Origin: Nocardia aurantiaca
GTDB lineage: Bacteria; Actinomycetota; Actinomycetes; Mycobacteriales; Mycobacteriaceae
NCBI RefSeq assembly: GCF_009708175.1
Contig: NZ_WMBB01000001.1
Coordinates: 310,001-374,000, forward strand
DNA: 64,000 nucleotides
Direction of reading: 5' to 3'
Below the pieces are notes generated by a model. It ran no database searches. It had not been told where the DNA came from and saw only the letters and a program-made list of their open reading frames with translations. Of the stretch, positions 63,223-64,000 are shown piece after piece. How positions within the stretch are numbered: position 1 is the first letter of the stretch; every line of letters starts with the position of its first letter. The translations under genes were made by a program, and so were the position numbers.

Positions 63223-64000
63223 CCCCGCTGGACTCCGGCGACCCCATTGCGATCGTCGGCATGGGTATCGAGGCGCCCGGTGGCATCGACACCCTGCCGG
63301 AATTCTGGTCCGCGCTGGCGGCCGGCCGGGAATTGCTCGGCCCTTTTCCGCGTGATCGGGGATGGCCGCTGGCGGAATTACTGACCCTGGACCGCAACGA
63401 GGGCTGGGCAGCGGTGCCCGACGCCGGCGGTTTCCTCACCGGCGCGACCGAATTCGATCCGCTGTTCTTCGGCATCAGCCCGCGCGAAGCGGTGGCCATG
63501 GATCCGCAGCAGCGGGTCGGCATGCGGGTGGCCTGGCGGGCGCTCGAGCATGCGGGTCTCAATCCAGCCGCGGTGGAGGGTGATTCGGCTGGCTGCTGGA
63601 TGGGGGCCTCGGTCACGGAGTACGGGCCGCGCGCGGCCTCGGTCAACGAGTACAGCGGGTATCGGGCCACCGGTACGGCGCTGGGCGCGGTGGCGGGGAG
63701 GATCTCGCACGGGCTGGGCCTGACCGGGCCGTCGGTCACCGTCGACACCGCCTGCGCGTCCGCGCTCACCGCGGTGCACCAGGCCGCTGCCTCCATTCGG
63801 GCGGGCGAGTGCGACTGGGCGCTCGCGGGCGGGGTGTGCGTCATGGGCTCGCCGGGCGCGTTCTACGAGTTCTCCAAGAACAACGCGCTGGCCCGCGACG
63901 GGCACTGCCGCTCCTATTCCGCCGACGCCACCGGCACCGTTTGGGGCGAGGGCGCGGGAGTCGTTGTACTGGAACCGGAATCGAGGGCGCGGGCGTTCGG
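63219..64000 (+). CDS. Polyketide ketosynthase, 3'-partial (nocobactin type)
   Basis: The first 260 residues of a beta-ketoacyl synthase; the gene runs off the right edge. It opens DPIAIVGMGIEAPGGIDTL, the standard KS N terminus, and reaches the active-site cysteine in TVDTACASALTAVH (Cys179) and the following GVCVMGSPGAFYEFSKNNALARDG. The His residues of the KS lie beyond the window. MbtC/NbtB-like stand-alone ketosynthases act in mycobactin and nocobactin assembly, where they extend the chain between peptide parts. It is coupled to the thioesterase by ATGA. A larger PKS cannot be excluded. Confidence 0.88.
   Translation, partial: MTPLDSGDPIAIVGMGIEAPGGIDTLPEFWSALAAGRELLGPFPRDRGWPLAELLTLDRNEGWAAVPDAGGFLTGATEFDPLFFGISPREAVAMDPQQRVGMRVAWRALEHAGLNPAAVEGDSAGCWMGASVTEYGPRAASVNEYSGYRATGTALGAVAGRISHGLGLTGPSVTVDTACASALTAVHQAAASIRAGECDWALAGGVCVMGSPGAFYEFSKNNALARDGHCRSYSADATGTVWGEGAGVVVLEPESRARAF

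Overview
The window is high-GC actinobacterial DNA and looks like a Nocardia or a very close mycolate-containing relative. Three things point there: siderophore genes of the nocobactin/mycobactin type with DtxR/IdeR-like iron boxes, an antigen-85-like mycolyltransferase, and GTG/TTG starts with ATGA-coupled operons. This assignment is an inference from gene content.

Region 1 (1-28316) is a giant non-ribosomal peptide synthetase locus on the + strand. NRPS1 enters from the left edge and ends C-(truncated A). NRPS2 is A-PCP-C-A-PCP-C-(truncated A). NRPS3 is A-PCP-C-A-PCP-C-A-PCP-C-A-PCP-TE, followed by a Pro/Ala/Glu linker and an epimerase-like domain that has lost its catalytic residues. Each protein boundary splits a module between its C and A domains, so the visible line incorporates at least eight residues. 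Two A domains read as serine-activating. The genes carry in-frame insertions of a small palindromic element.

Region 2 (28317-41606) holds accessory metabolism: the mycolyltransferase, an Nramp metal transporter, an enoyl-CoA hydratase/isomerase-family gene divergent from a regulator with two TetR DNA-binding domains, an aldehyde-dehydrogenase-family protein lacking its catalytic cysteine, a Drr-type ABC exporter (three ATGA-coupled genes), an atypical SDR, a lycopene-cyclase-family protein, a DUF4442 hotdog protein and a small secreted protein. The exporter is a plausible partner for the NRPS product; that is inference.

Region 3 (41607-47400) is the S10 ribosomal operon rpsJ-rplC-rplD-rplW-rplB-rpsS-rplV-rpsC-rplP-rpmC-rpsQ, closed by a strong hairpin terminator.

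Region 4 (47400-59800) contains a zinc-ribbon hypothetical protein, a VOC protein, a LysE-type exporter, a DUF5997/LysR divergent pair, an EXLDI-like/MMPL pair, a sulfotransferase-like protein, a secreted protein, a CPBP protease, an RluA-type pseudouridine synthase and a DUF4190-like membrane protein.

Region 5 (59800-64000) is the edge of a nocobactin-type siderophore cluster: a divergent secreted Mtb12-like protein, a lysine N-hydroxylase (nbtG-like), a lysine N-acyltransferase, a type II thioesterase and the start of a ketosynthase. Both divergent promoter regions carry iron-box-like sequences.

The least conventional features are: (i) the in-frame palindromic element inside NRPS genes, including a copy/no-copy pair in homologous A domains; (ii) the paired C-terminal truncated A domains at NRPS protein boundaries; (iii) the non-catalytic epimerase-like domain placed after the thioesterase.
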